In this document: positions 54,407 through 63,863 of the stretch, in pieces | Numbering within the stretch: position 1 is the first letter of the stretch | Layout: every line of letters begins with the position of its first letter | From: JALNZF01 sp964447405 | GTDB lineage: Bacteria; Nitrospirota; UBA9217 | Assembly: GCA_964447405.1 (NCBI GenBank) | Contig: CAYUSP010000001.1 | Span: 558,001 to 622,000 of the forward strand | Direction of reading: 5' to 3' | DNA length: 64,000 bases | Translations under genes and position numbers: made by a program | The notes under the pieces: generated by a model | What the model was told of the DNA's origin: nothing | Seen by the model: only the letters and a program-made list of their open reading frames with translations | The model's database searches: none

Positions 54407-55540
54407 ATGTTAGCACTTTACATTCACGTTCCTTTCTGTGTCAGAAAATGCCACTATTGTGGTTTTCATTCATCAGTGTATGTCTCGCATGAAGCTGAAC
54501 TCTTTATCTCTAATCTCGCTCTTGAAGCAGAAATAGTCGGTAGTCTCGGTCATGCGGCATCGCCATTGTCCAGCATTTATATTGGAGGCGGCACTCCAAC
54601 GTGTCTGGCTGAGGATCAACTGGAAGACCTGCTCACGGTCATTAAGAAGAACTTTATTCTGGTGAATAATGGCGAGTTCACGGTTGAAGCAAATCCGGCC
54701 TCGCTTAACACTGAAAAGCTCATGCGCATGAAAGAAGCAGGAGTCAATCGGCTGAGTATCGGCATCCAATCGTTCGATGATGGGCTTCTCAAGACCCTCG
54801 GACGTGCTCACAACGCGATGCAGGGTGTAATCACCCTGCAGGATGCGCAAGCAGCAGGTTTTGAGAATATCAGTCTCGATCTTATCTATGGGATACCCGG
54901 ACAGTCTGGCGCGCAATGGAAAGAGTCTCTAGACCGGGCGGTATCGCTGGGGCCGCAGCATATATCCGCATATATCTTGTCTGTCGATGAGCATACTCAG
55001 TTTCAGCAATATACCAGGGAGGGGACTTTTGCCCTGCCAACAGAGGAAGTGGTTCTCGACCAGTATGCATATGCCATTGAATTTTTGAGGGAAGCAGGGT
55101 ATAGGCAATATGAAATATCCAATTTTGCCCTACCCGGATTAGAATGCCGTCATAACAAAAATTACTGGGGGAGGGGTGAGTATCTCGGACTCGGACCGGG
55201 AGCATGGTCATTCATCGGCGGTAGAAGAACCCGCAATACGGCAGATCTCAAACTGTTCGCAAGCAGTATGCTCGAAGGTGTACTGGCCAGGGATTTTGAA
55301 GAGAAGCCGGGGCTGCATGAAGCGGCTCGAGAGTCAATTTTTCTGGGTCTCCGAACAATGCAGGGGATGGATCTGTCAGAGTTTCTTCAGGCGTACGGCG
55401 AGACCCTCATGCAACAGTTGGAATTAAACATTGCCGAACTCCGGGGCAGGGACCTTATCCGCATTCATGAAGGGCGTCTTCAGCTTACCGAGTGCGGAAT
55501 TCTCTTGTCAGATGAAGTGGTTGCGAGGATATCTCCCTAG
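54407..55540 (+). CDS. hemW: Radical SAM haem chaperone HemW (HemN-like)
   Basis: A 377-residue radical SAM protein. The cluster motif CX3CX2C is CVRKCHYCGF within HVPFCVRKCHYCGFHSS near residue 12-24. GGGTPTCL and SIGIQSFDDGLL follow, as does YEISNFALPG in the middle. The short N-terminus before PFC and the CX3CX2C form without the extra upstream Cys of HemN favour HemW, a haem chaperone, over coproporphyrinogen oxidase. Its spacing from argA is 102 bp and no good promoter was identified. Confidence 0.85.
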   Translation: MLALYIHVPFCVRKCHYCGFHSSVYVSHEAELFISNLALEAEIVGSLGHAASPLSSIYIGGGTPTCLAEDQLEDLLTVIKKNFILVNNGEFTVEANPASLNTEKLMRMKEAGVNRLSIGIQSFDDGLLKTLGRAHNAMQGVITLQDAQAAGFENISLDLIYGIPGQSGAQWKESLDRAVSLGPQHISAYILSVDEHTQFQQYTREGTFALPTEEVVLDQYAYAIEFLREAGYRQYEISNFALPGLECRHNKNYWGRGEYLGLGPGAWSFIGGRRTRNTADLKLFASSMLEGVLARDFEEKPGLHEAARESIFLGLRTMQGMDLSEFLQAYGETLMQQLELNIAELRGRDLIRIHEGRLQLTECGILLSDEVVARISP

Positions 55541-55547
55541 ATTTTTG

Positions 55548-55576
55548 TTTACACCAAAATGTCTCCATGATATATT
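55548..55576 (+). promoter_or_regulatory. Sigma-70 promoter for bamA and the envelope operon
   Basis: TTTACA (55548-55553), a 17-bp spacer and TATATT (55571-55576). Predicted transcription start about 55583, six nt before the first bamA ATG (55589), which has no ribosome binding site. Confidence 0.75.
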
Positions 55577-55588
55577 AATCCGCTGTAA

Positions 55589-57937
55589 ATGAAACAAATG
55601 GAGACTGTAATCAACGTGTATAGAAAACTTCCCGCCATAGGTTTATGGACACTGCTTTTTCTAGCCGCCATCATGCAGACCTGTGCTGCGGAAGAAGTAA
55701 AAATTACTCTCCTCGATGTGCAGGGGAATCGGCGCATTGAAGCGGCTACGGTGCTCGCCAAAGTCAAATCAAGGGAGGGTGATGTTTTTTCGCCATCTCA
55801 GGTCAAAGAAGATATAAAAGCGCTTTACCAACTTGGTCATTTTGAAGATGTGCAGGTCAAGACGGAAGGATTTGAAAAAGGCATCAAGGTCATTTTTGTA
55901 GTGAAAGAAAAACCGCTTATCCGGGAGATATCCTTCGAGGGTAATGAGGAAGTGACTACCGAGACTTTGAAAGAAGGGCTCACTCTTCTTCCGCGGATTG
56001 CGTTTAATATGCAGCTTGTCAATGATACAGCCGAAAAAATCAGGCTTAAGTATCAAGATAAAGGTTACTACGAAGCTGTCGTTGTACCGGTCATCACCGA
56101 GGTTCGCGGTGGCGATCGCAATATTGTTTATTATATCGAGGAGGGGGGCGAGGTCAGCCTACAGGAAATCCACCTCATTGGAAACGCAGCTATTTCGTCA
56201 AAGGAAATCAAGGACGCCATCAAAACTCAGGAACACTGGCTGTTTTCTTTTTTCGGCCGCAGCGGAACGCTCAGAACAGAGGAATTGAGGGATGATCTTG
56301 AAAGTATCAGAAACCTCTACTACAACAAAGGTTACATTCAGGTGCAGGTTGACGAACCGGTCATAGAGCCCATGACCTATACCTTCCGCGAGTGCTTTTT
56401 CTGGGGTCAGCCAAGAACCTTCTCCAGAAGAAGCGAACTCAGCATGAGTCTTCGAATCAAGGAAGGCGAACAATTTCGTGTGGGTTCCCTCGCTTTCAAC
56501 GGCAATATTCTCCTCTCCAGTGATGATCTGGCGAAAGAGATAAAACTGAAGAAAGGAGACGTATTCAACCGGGAAATGCTCCGACAGGATGTCGGTAGGA
56601 TCATGGATCGCTATGACAGCATTGCTCGTCCGTTCGCGAACGTTACTCCGCAGTTTAACATAGATCCCGAGAAAAGGACCGTGGCTATCAATATCGAGAT
56701 CCAGGAAGGCGGAGAGGTCCGCATCGGTAGAATAGATATTTCTGGAAACAGCAAGTCGCGCGACAAAGTAATCCGCAGAGAGATGCGGTTAGACGAAGGA
56801 GATCTCTATAGTAAAAAGGCTCTTAAAAGAAGCTATGAACGCATCAACAATCTGAATTTCTATGAGACCCTGGAGCTTATACCCGAGCGACGTCAGCAGG
56901 AAGCGATCATGGATCTCAATGTTAAAGTAAAAGAAAAACTTACCGGAACCATGAGTATAGGCGGCGGATACAGCTCGGTCGACAAACTGGTTGGTATCGC
57001 CGAAATCTCCCAGGGGAACCTCGGAGGACGCGGACAGCTTCTTAAGTTCAAAACGCAGTGGGGCGGAACGCGCAGGCTCTTTGTGCTCAGTTTCATGGAG
57101 CCATATCTCCTGGACAAGCCGGTTTGGGGCAAGGTGGATCTTTATAACCAGTCGCAGAAATACGACGGATACGACCTCCGAACAAATGGTTTCGGGGTCG
57201 CCATAGGAAAGAACTATGGCGAATATGTTTCGACATCCATAAGATACGGCATGGATAACTCCGAGGTGTCGAATGTGACAGCGACGCCATCATTTGCCTT
57301 GCAACACCAGCTTGACAGCTATGGTCCACAAATTATAACGAACGCCCTGACCTGGAGCATTGCACGGGATTCCCGGGACTATTTTCTGGATCCAAAAACC
57401 GGGTCAAAAAACAGTCTCTATATTAAGTATGCTGGCGGACCACTCGGCGGTGACCCGAATTTCCATCAATCGGTAGCGGACTCTGCCTGGTATTACCCGC
57501 TATTCTGGGACACGGTGATCATGGCGCGCGGCCGCTTCGGATATGTGAAGTCGCTGAGTGATAAGCCGGTGCCGATAGGGGAGCGATTCTTTGTAGGCGG
57601 TCCGGCCACTGTTCGCGGTTTCCGGTACGGGACAGCAGGCCCCATGGATGCAGCACTCAATCGTCTTGGTGGCAGCAGGGAACTCATTTATAATTTTGAG
57701 TTTACCTTCCCGGTCGTCCCGGCAGCACGCCTGAAAGGCGTTCTGTTCTATGACATGGGGAAAGCCTTCAATGATGATGAAACCGTAAAATACAGCGGAC
57801 TGAGGCATACCATGGGGTGGGGATTCTGGTGGCTGTCGCCAATCGGTCCGCTCAGGTTCGAATGGGGCTATATTGTGCAAAAAAAGACCGATGATCAGGC
57901 AAGCCAGTTCGAGTTCTCGATCGGAACTCTGTTCTAA
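55589..57937 (+). CDS. bamA: Outer membrane protein assembly factor BamA
   Basis: A 782-residue outer-membrane insertase. A signal peptide (hydrophobic core about 16-32, cleavage near CAA) leads into five POTRA domains (about 35-440). A 16-strand barrel follows (about 445-782), with the conserved VRGFRYGTAG lid motif near 675. POTRA repeats show the GNxxI pattern (VQGNRRIEAATV, FEGNEEVTTETL, LIGNAAISSKEI, FNGNILLSSDDL, ISGNSKSRDKVI). Between POTRA 3 and 4 there is a roughly 20-residue insertion containing one Cys (about 261-280). A second ATG at 55598 is equally possible. First gene of the operon with skp and lpx genes. Confidence 0.95.
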   Translation: MKQMETVINVYRKLPAIGLWTLLFLAAIMQTCAAEEVKITLLDVQGNRRIEAATVLAKVKSREGDVFSPSQVKEDIKALYQLGHFEDVQVKTEGFEKGIKVIFVVKEKPLIREISFEGNEEVTTETLKEGLTLLPRIAFNMQLVNDTAEKIRLKYQDKGYYEAVVVPVITEVRGGDRNIVYYIEEGGEVSLQEIHLIGNAAISSKEIKDAIKTQEHWLFSFFGRSGTLRTEELRDDLESIRNLYYNKGYIQVQVDEPVIEPMTYTFRECFFWGQPRTFSRRSELSMSLRIKEGEQFRVGSLAFNGNILLSSDDLAKEIKLKKGDVFNREMLRQDVGRIMDRYDSIARPFANVTPQFNIDPEKRTVAINIEIQEGGEVRIGRIDISGNSKSRDKVIRREMRLDEGDLYSKKALKRSYERINNLNFYETLELIPERRQQEAIMDLNVKVKEKLTGTMSIGGGYSSVDKLVGIAEISQGNLGGRGQLLKFKTQWGGTRRLFVLSFMEPYLLDKPVWGKVDLYNQSQKYDGYDLRTNGFGVAIGKNYGEYVSTSIRYGMDNSEVSNVTATPSFALQHQLDSYGPQIITNALTWSIARDSRDYFLDPKTGSKNSLYIKYAGGPLGGDPNFHQSVADSAWYYPLFWDTVIMARGRFGYVKSLSDKPVPIGERFFVGGPATVRGFRYGTAGPMDAALNRLGGSRELIYNFEFTFPVVPAARLKGVLFYDMGKAFNDDETVKYSGLRHTMGWGFWWLSPIGPLRFEWGYIVQKKTDDQASQFEFSIGTLF

Positions 57938-58006
57938 ACTACCGTATGATCCCGTGCACTGCGTTGATCTTATGCAGGCATACTAACTATTTCAGGAGGC
58001 TTCCTA

Positions 58007-58564
58007 ATGAAAAGAATTTTCATGTTTTTTGTATTGTCCGCAATGATGCTTGTCACCGTACATGCCTATGCATCCTCGGGCAAAGCGGCTTTTGTCGACA
58101 CGCAGACTGTATTTGACCGGACAAAGCTGGGGAAAAAATACCAGAGTGTGGTCCGAGAATATTATGAGAGCCGAAAAAAGATTCTCGACCTCGACGCAGA
58201 TGAAATTCAAAAACTGCAGGATGATTACAATAAACAGAAACAGGCCAAAATGCTGAATGAGAAGGCGCAGAAGGAAAAAGAGGAAACCGTCAACAGAAAG
58301 ATCAGTGAATTTCAAAAAAAGCGGGATGAATTCAGCAATGAAATATCGAAGAAGAATGAGGAGCTTTCCAGTGAGTTTAATCAGCAGTTGATGGCCGTGC
58401 TCAAGGACGTAGCCAAGCGGGAAAAAATATCGCTGGTCCTGAATAAAACCATCAACATCCTCACCAAGGCAGAAGTTCCAGCGGTACTCTATGCGGACGA
58501 TGATCTTGATCTGACTGAGAAGGTCATCGCGGAATTGGACAAAAAAGAAGAAGTGAAAAAATAG
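58007..58564 (+). CDS. skp: Periplasmic chaperone Skp/OmpH family
   Basis: A 185-residue protein with a signal peptide (to about residue 23, AYA-SS) and a long coiled coil (about 50-140) rich in Lys/Glu. This is the Skp tentacle architecture. The start KAAFVDTQTVFD is typical. AGGAGG precedes the ATG. Located directly after bamA as in many diderms, it presumably carries outer-membrane proteins across the periplasm to Bam. Confidence 0.92.
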   Translation: MKRIFMFFVLSAMMLVTVHAYASSGKAAFVDTQTVFDRTKLGKKYQSVVREYYESRKKILDLDADEIQKLQDDYNKQKQAKMLNEKAQKEKEETVNRKISEFQKKRDEFSNEISKKNEELSSEFNQQLMAVLKDVAKREKISLVLNKTINILTKAEVPAVLYADDDLDLTEKVIAELDKKEEVKK

Positions 58565-58571
58565 GTGCTGC

Positions 58572-59600
58572 ATGAAATTGCGTCAGCTTGCGGATATTCT
58601 GGGCGCTGAGCTCTCCACCCCCTCCGATGTCGACATTGTCGGCGTTGCCAGCGTACACGATGCGGCCGAGGGGCAGATAACCTTCATCATAGGCAAACAA
58701 TACCTCGCGGATCTCGAATCGTCGCACGCGTCTGCTGCTTTAGTACCTCTGGATATGCCTGACATGGCGATGCCGGTTCTTCGGGTACAGAATCCGCGCC
58801 TCGCATTCGCCCGAACTCTTGAATTGTTTCATGTCGCTCCCTATCGTGCAAAAGGCATAAGTGAGAAAGCATGCATTGGAACAGAGGTAACGATCGGCAA
58901 GGATCCATCCATTCATCCGCTTGCCGTAGTGGATGATCATGCGAATATCGGTGACCGGGTGACTGTGTATCCAGGTGCATACATCGGGATTGGATCCTCC
59001 ATTGGCGACGATTCCGTCATCCATGCAAATGTGACCATCGGAAATAATATTTCGATAGGCAAACGGGTGATCATTCATGCCGGTACGGTGCTGGGAAGCG
59101 ATGGGTTTGGATTTGTCACCGATGGCGGACGGCATCACAAGATACCGCAGGTGGGCGGTGTGATCGTCGAAGACGATGTGGAAATCGGCGGCAACTGCAC
59201 TATAGACCGCGCAACAATGGGGAATACGCTCATCAAACAGGGCTCCAAACTCGACAATCAGGTACATATTGCCCACAATGTGACGATTGGCGAGCATTGC
59301 CTCCTGGCAGGGCAGGTCGGGATCGCAGGGAGCAGCACGCTGGGGGACTACGTGGTTTTTGGAGGCCAGGTTGGCGTGGCAGACCATACTGTCGTTGGTG
59401 ACCGTGTCATGGCAGGAGGCCAGGCGGGCATCACGAAAGATGTGGCTCCCAACCAGATGATCGCGGGCAACAAAGCTATGCCGCTCCGTGACTGGCTCAA
59501 GGTGCAGGCGGTTCTGCCGAAACTGCCGGAGCTCAAAAAGCGCATTGCTGATCTTGAACGAATGGTCCAGGAATTGCGAAACGGTAAAAAAGCCGGGTAA
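58572..59600 (+). CDS. lpxD: UDP-3-O-acylglucosamine N-acyltransferase LpxD
   Basis: A 342-residue left-handed beta-helix acyltransferase adding the second acyl chain in lipid A synthesis. The N-terminal uridine-binding domain (about 1-100) is followed by hexapeptide repeats (about 105-310). The catalytic His (about 237) lies in QVHIAHNVTIG. A short C-terminal helix ends the protein. It is 8 bp after skp. If the adjacent gnnAB genes work as predicted, its acceptor would be a 3-amide acylated sugar. Confidence 0.95.
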   Translation: MKLRQLADILGAELSTPSDVDIVGVASVHDAAEGQITFIIGKQYLADLESSHASAALVPLDMPDMAMPVLRVQNPRLAFARTLELFHVAPYRAKGISEKACIGTEVTIGKDPSIHPLAVVDDHANIGDRVTVYPGAYIGIGSSIGDDSVIHANVTIGNNISIGKRVIIHAGTVLGSDGFGFVTDGGRHHKIPQVGGVIVEDDVEIGGNCTIDRATMGNTLIKQGSKLDNQVHIAHNVTIGEHCLLAGQVGIAGSSTLGDYVVFGGQVGVADHTVVGDRVMAGGQAGITKDVAPNQMIAGNKAMPLRDWLKVQAVLPKLPELKKRIADLERMVQELRNGKKAG

Positions 59601-59678
59601 CATTTACATGAACTGTGTTCTCTACTGAGAACATCTTTGGAAAAATAGCAGCTTCTGATGAAAGAAAGGGGAAACAAT

Positions 59679-60125
59679 ATGCTGACTATCAATGAAGTTA
59701 TGGAGTTTCTTCCTCATCGGTACCCATTCCTCATGATCGATCGCATCCTAGAGTTTGAGGCCAACAAGAGGATCGTGGGATTGAAAAACGTCACCATCAA
59801 TGAACCATTCTTCCAGGGCCATTTCCCCGGTCATCCCATCATGCCGGGAGTCCTCCTTCTGGAAGCCATGGCACAGGCTGGCGGTGTGCTTGCCTTGAAA
59901 TCTATTCCAGCAGAAGAGGTCAAGCAAAAGGTTCTGTATTTCATGAGCATTGATAAAGCGAAATTCCGCAAACCGGTGCTCCCCGGCGATCAGGTCCGGT
60001 TCGAGCTTGATGTGATCAAGCAGAGAGGTCCGATCAAGAGCTTTAAAGCGGTTGCCGTTGTAGATGGAGGAATTGTAGCGGAAGCGGAAATGATGGCGAT
60101 GATCGTGGACAAGGACAAAACGTAA
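59679..60125 (+). CDS. fabZ: (3R)-hydroxyacyl-ACP dehydratase FabZ
   Basis: A 148-residue hot-dog fold dehydratase of fatty acid elongation. The catalytic His48 and Glu62 lie in GHFPGHPIMPGVLLLEAMAQ. An upstream in-frame ATG at 59658 exists, but AAAGGGG is spaced for 59679. FabZ competes with the Lpx acyltransferases for hydroxyacyl-ACP, so its place between lpxD and lpxA is the standard one. Confidence 0.97.
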   Translation: MLTINEVMEFLPHRYPFLMIDRILEFEANKRIVGLKNVTINEPFFQGHFPGHPIMPGVLLLEAMAQAGGVLALKSIPAEEVKQKVLYFMSIDKAKFRKPVLPGDQVRFELDVIKQRGPIKSFKAVAVVDGGIVAEAEMMAMIVDKDKT

Positions 60126-60147
60126 GCCAAGTAATGAGGAGATCGCA

Positions 60148-60921
60148 GTGAGCATTCATCCAACAGCAATCGTTCATCCGAAATCCATGTTGGAGGAGGG
60201 CGTGGAAATAGGGCCCTATTCCGTTATCGGTGAACATGTTACGATCAAGAAAAATACAACAATAGCATCGCACGTCCTGATAGAAGGATGGACAACCATA
60301 GGCTGCCGGAACACCATTCACTCTTTTTGCAGCATCGGGACACCGCCGCAGGACATCAGTTACCGGAATGAAGAAACCTATGTGATCATCGGTGATGACA
60401 ATATCGTTCGCGAATTTGCTACGATACACAGGGCAACCACCAAGGCTGACCGGAAGACGGAGATCGGGAACCGGAATTTCATCATGGCTTATACCCATAT
60501 AGCTCATGACTGCAAGCTGGGGAACCATATTATCATGGCCAACAACGCCGCGTTTGGGGGCCATGTGATCGTGGAAGATTATGCGGTTCTGGGGGCCATC
60601 GTAGGCATCCACCAGTTTGTACGGGTCGGGGCCTATTCCATGATCGGAGGTCAATCAGCGGTCGTTCTGGATGTTCCGCCTTACGTGAATGCAACAGGTA
60701 ACCGCGCTCAACTCTATGGTTTGAATCTGGTGGGGCTAAAACGCAAAGGCTTCAGCGAGAAGGTGATCAACGATCTTAAAAAAGCTTACAAAATCATCTT
60801 CCGTTCAGGTTTGACGATGGAAGAAGCATTCAGCAGGGTCGTGGAGGACTTTCCCGATGCGCCGGAGGTTAATTACTTTGTTGATTTCATGCGTCACTCA
60901 AAAAGGGGGGTGACGAGATAA
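60148..60921 (+). CDS. lpxA: UDP-N-acetylglucosamine O-acyltransferase LpxA (possibly UDP-GlcNAc3N-specific)
   Basis: A 257-residue hexapeptide-repeat acyltransferase starting lipid A synthesis. Hexapeptide coils occupy about 1-190; the catalytic His is in AYTHIAHDCKLGNH (near 122). GGHVIVEDYAVLGAIVGIHQ and VRVGAYSMIGGQSAV follow, then a C-terminal helical domain. The GTG start at 60148 follows GAGGAG. Downstream gnnA/gnnB homologues raise the possibility that its natural substrate is the 3-amino analogue UDP-GlcNAc3N, giving an amide rather than ester; sequence alone cannot prove that. Confidence 0.95.
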   Translation: MSIHPTAIVHPKSMLEEGVEIGPYSVIGEHVTIKKNTTIASHVLIEGWTTIGCRNTIHSFCSIGTPPQDISYRNEETYVIIGDDNIVREFATIHRATTKADRKTEIGNRNFIMAYTHIAHDCKLGNHIIMANNAAFGGHVIVEDYAVLGAIVGIHQFVRVGAYSMIGGQSAVVLDVPPYVNATGNRAQLYGLNLVGLKRKGFSEKVINDLKKAYKIIFRSGLTMEEAFSRVVEDFPDAPEVNYFVDFMRHSKRGVTR

Positions 60922-60946
60922 CTATGCTCGTCGCTACGCTGAGACA

Positions 60947-61768
60947 ATGCAGAAGATAGGCCTCATAGCAGGGAACGGCTCATTTCCGCTGGAATTTGCG
61001 CGCGCAGCCAGGTTGCAGGGCATGCAAGTCATTGCTGTTGCACACGAGGGGGAAACGCTTCCCGAACTGGCGAAGCTTGTTGACAATATTTTCTGGATCA
61101 AAGTGGGACAGCTGGGAAAGCTCATTAGCATTTTCAAAGAACACCATGTTGTGAATGTTCTCATGGCAGGCGGTATCAAGAAAACCCGTTTATTCGGAGG
61201 TGCCATGCCCGATGTCCGTGGCATGGCTTTGCTAGCGAAAATGATCCATAAAAAGGATGATTCCATCCTTCGCGCAGTTGCCGACGAACTCGAATCAGAA
61301 GGGATCACGGTACGCGAATCTACGTTGTATCTTGATAGTATCGTGGCGCAGCGGGGTCTCCTGGCCGACAGAAAGCCATCCAGCAGTGAAAGACAGGACA
61401 TTGCATTCGGATGGCACATGGCTAAAGAGATCGGACGGCTGGACATTGGCCAGACGGTTGTCGTTAAGGACCAAGCAATTCTTGCGGTGGAAGCTATCGA
61501 GGGCACCGATGAAGCAATCCTGCGCGGCGGGACGCTTTCCGGAAAGGGTTCGGTGGTGGTCAAGGTATGCAAGCCGCAGCAGGATCTTCGGTTCGACTTG
61601 CCGGCCATCGGCACCCGGACGATCGAAGTTATGGAGCAGGTCAAAGCGACCTGCCTTGCAGTGGAAGCAGGGAAAACCATCGTGATCGACCGTGAAGCGG
61701 TGGTCCGTCTTGCAGACCGGGCAGGCATCTCGATCATTGCACTGGATGATCCAAAGGACATCGCATGA
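60947..61768 (+). CDS. lpxI: UDP-2,3-diacylglucosamine pyrophosphatase LpxI
   Basis: A 273-residue LpxI-type hydrolase making 2,3-diacylglucosamine 1-phosphate. It is used instead of LpxH in several lineages. N-terminal KIGLIAGNGSFPLEFARAA, middle VLMAGGIKKTRLF, and the C-terminal catalytic region with FDLPAIGTRTIEVM (Asp near 209-210) are characteristic. It overlaps the next gene by 4 bp (ATGA), suggesting coupled translation. Confidence 0.93.
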   Translation: MQKIGLIAGNGSFPLEFARAARLQGMQVIAVAHEGETLPELAKLVDNIFWIKVGQLGKLISIFKEHHVVNVLMAGGIKKTRLFGGAMPDVRGMALLAKMIHKKDDSILRAVADELESEGITVRESTLYLDSIVAQRGLLADRKPSSSERQDIAFGWHMAKEIGRLDIGQTVVVKDQAILAVEAIEGTDEAILRGGTLSGKGSVVVKVCKPQQDLRFDLPAIGTRTIEVMEQVKATCLAVEAGKTIVIDREAVVRLADRAGISIIALDDPKDIA

Positions 61769-62715
61769 CCAGGCTAAGGGTTGGCGTTATCGGCGTTGGT
61801 TATCTCGGTCAATTTCATGTCGAAAAATATGCAGCCCTGCCTGATGTAGAACTAGTAGGTGTCGTTGATCCGAACATCGCGCATGCGTCGGACATCGCTA
61901 AAAAACATAGAACGACGGCATATTCTGATCCGTCTCAGCTCAGTGGCAGGGTTGATGCGGTGAGCATCGTCGTCCCCACAGTGTTCCACTATGAGGTGGC
62001 GCAACAGTTTTTGGAGCAGGGGGTACATGTCCTTCTTGAGAAACCTATTACGGTGACGCTCGAACAGGCTGATAACCTTATCCAACTGGCTGCTCGTAAG
62101 AAGGTCATGCTCCAGATAGGGCATATCGAGCGCTTCAATCCAGCAGTGACCGCGATCAAACCGCTGATAAAAGCGCCGCGGTATGTGATGGCAGAACGGG
62201 CAGCCCCTTTTACCATACGCTGCACGGATGTGAATGTCGTTCTCGACCTGATGATCCACGATCTGGACATCGTCATGGACCTGTCAGGAAGTGCGCCGAT
62301 CGAGGTCAGCGCAGCCGGTGCCGCTGTGATTACCAGGGAAATCGATGTTGCTTCGGCAAGAATCGTTTTTCGGAATGGGTGTGTGGCGGATATCACGGCT
62401 AGCAGGGTATCTGATGAAAAGAAGCGTGTCATGCGTATTTTCGAAGAACATGTCGTTTACACGTCTGATTATCAGTCGCAAAAGGCAACGGTATCGCAGT
62501 CTAACCATGAATCCGGATCTGCTGTCCAAGCGCGGGAATTGACCGGTGAACGGCGAGACACTTTGGCTGATGAGATCAGGGCCTTTGTGCTTTGTGCGCA
62601 GAGCGGCTGCCAGCCTCTCGTGTCTGGCCTGGAAGGCAGGCGCTCACTGTCCTTGGCAACAATCATCACGCAATGCATTGAAAGCAAGTTACCTGGCTTC
62701 GTGCCAGTCACATAG
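61765..62715 (+). CDS. gnnA: Gfo/Idh/MocA oxidoreductase, probable GnnA (UDP-GlcNAc 3-dehydrogenase)
   Basis: A 316-residue NAD-dependent sugar dehydrogenase. The Rossmann loop GVIGVGYLGQFH is at the N-terminus, the catalytic Lys is in the EKPIT motif (about 92), and a C-terminal alpha/beta domain has IHDLDIVMDL. The location lpxA-lpxI-[this]-[DegT]-lpxB closely parallels Acidithiobacillus ferrooxidans, where gnnA and gnnB lie between lpxA and lpxB and convert UDP-GlcNAc to UDP-GlcNAc3N. The overlap with lpxI and the 17-bp gap to the aminotransferase argue for one operon. Other nucleotide-sugar oxidations (WlbA/WbpB type) cannot be excluded by sequence alone. Confidence 0.8.
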   Translation: MTRLRVGVIGVGYLGQFHVEKYAALPDVELVGVVDPNIAHASDIAKKHRTTAYSDPSQLSGRVDAVSIVVPTVFHYEVAQQFLEQGVHVLLEKPITVTLEQADNLIQLAARKKVMLQIGHIERFNPAVTAIKPLIKAPRYVMAERAAPFTIRCTDVNVVLDLMIHDLDIVMDLSGSAPIEVSAAGAAVITREIDVASARIVFRNGCVADITASRVSDEKKRVMRIFEEHVVYTSDYQSQKATVSQSNHESGSAVQARELTGERRDTLADEIRAFVLCAQSGCQPLVSGLEGRRSLSLATIITQCIESKLPGFVPVT

Positions 62716-62732
62716 AGAGGAGCATTGATTTC

Positions 62733-63833
62733 ATGTCAGTACCCATGGTAGACCTTAAACTGCAGTACGCGTCCATTCAGAAGGAGATAAATCAGGCTGT
62801 GCTTGGAGTGTTGCAGGGTGCCCATTTTATTCTCGGTAGTGAAGGCAAATCCCTGGAGAATGAGATCGCAGCATATCACGGTGTAAAACATGCCGTGGCT
62901 GTTGCCTCGGGAACGGACGCCCTTCATCTCGCTCTTCGCGCAGCGGGCATCAAGCAGGGTGATGAAGTGATCACCACCCCCTTTACATTTATTGCTACAG
63001 CGGAAGCCATATCCTACATCGGTGCCAAACCGGTATTCGTTGATATCGACCCCGATTCCTTCAATATGGATATTGCCAGGATCGAACCGGCAATTACCTC
63101 CAGAACAAAGGCGATCATCCCGGTGCACCTGTACGGACAGCCGGTCGAAATGAACGGCATGATGACTCTCGCGAAAAAATACAGCCTCAAAGTCATCGAA
63201 GATTGCGCCCAGTCCTTTGGAGCTGAGTTCAACGGAAGAAAAACGGGAACATTTGGCGACCTCGGCTGCTTCAGCTTTTTCCCGAGCAAGAACCTCGGCG
63301 GATACGGCGACGGAGGCATGGTTATCACCGACGACGATGTGCTGGCTGAACGTCTTCAGAGCCTTCGCAACCACGGCAGCAAGGTGCGCTATTATCATGA
63401 TGAGATCGGATACAACAGCCGCCTTGATGAAATTCAGGCAGCTATCGTTCGCGTTAAATTCCGGCACATCGACGACTATAATGCTAAACGCAGAAGCAAT
63501 GCGCTCCTATATTCGAAACATCTCGTTGATTCCGGCATCAAGACACCGTCGGAGCAGATAGGCTCGAAGCACGTATATCATCAATACACGATAAGGATCA
63601 AAAACCGGGACACGGTCAAGCAAAAGCTTGATGCAGGAGGGGTGACATCCTCCATGATCTATTATCCCGTTCCGCTGCACCTTCAAAAAGCCTACCAGGA
63701 TTTAGGGATGACGCAAGGCAGCCTTCCCCAAGCGGAACAGATCGCACAAGAGGTCTTATCACTTCCCATGTATCCGGAGCTGACGGAAGCACAAGTGAGA
63801 TTGATCGCGAATGCGGTTATCAGTGCGCTATAA
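62733..63833 (+). CDS. gnnB: DegT/DnrJ/EryC1 aminotransferase, probable GnnB (UDP-3-keto-GlcNAc transaminase)
   Basis: A 366-residue PLP-dependent sugar aminotransferase. The PLP lysine is in FFPSKNLGGYGDGG (about 188), with ASGTDALHLALRAAGI (about 56-71), EDCAQSFGAEF and RLDEIQAAIVRVK. It follows the Gfo/Idh oxidoreductase by 17 bp and precedes lpxB. In the gnnAB pathway this enzyme transaminates the 3-keto intermediate with glutamate as amino donor, producing UDP-GlcNAc3N. Alternative roles in O-antigen amino sugars exist for the family. Confidence 0.82.
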   Translation: MSVPMVDLKLQYASIQKEINQAVLGVLQGAHFILGSEGKSLENEIAAYHGVKHAVAVASGTDALHLALRAAGIKQGDEVITTPFTFIATAEAISYIGAKPVFVDIDPDSFNMDIARIEPAITSRTKAIIPVHLYGQPVEMNGMMTLAKKYSLKVIEDCAQSFGAEFNGRKTGTFGDLGCFSFFPSKNLGGYGDGGMVITDDDVLAERLQSLRNHGSKVRYYHDEIGYNSRLDEIQAAIVRVKFRHIDDYNAKRRSNALLYSKHLVDSGIKTPSEQIGSKHVYHQYTIRIKNRDTVKQKLDAGGVTSSMIYYPVPLHLQKAYQDLGMTQGSLPQAEQIAQEVLSLPMYPELTEAQVRLIANAVISAL

Positions 63834-63863
63834 CGCTGAAGCTCGCGGAATGTGGATTCAAGC

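Noticed and set aside
58740..59603. Long minus-strand open frame (287 codons) antisense to lpxD
   Set aside because: Shadow of a strongly conserved plus-strand gene; composition is unlike a real protein and there are no recognisable motifs.
60934..61761. Long minus-strand open frame (275 codons) antisense to lpxI
   Set aside because: Codon-position shadow: the Ser/Arg/Pro-rich translation has no domain, while lpxI on the plus strand is clear.
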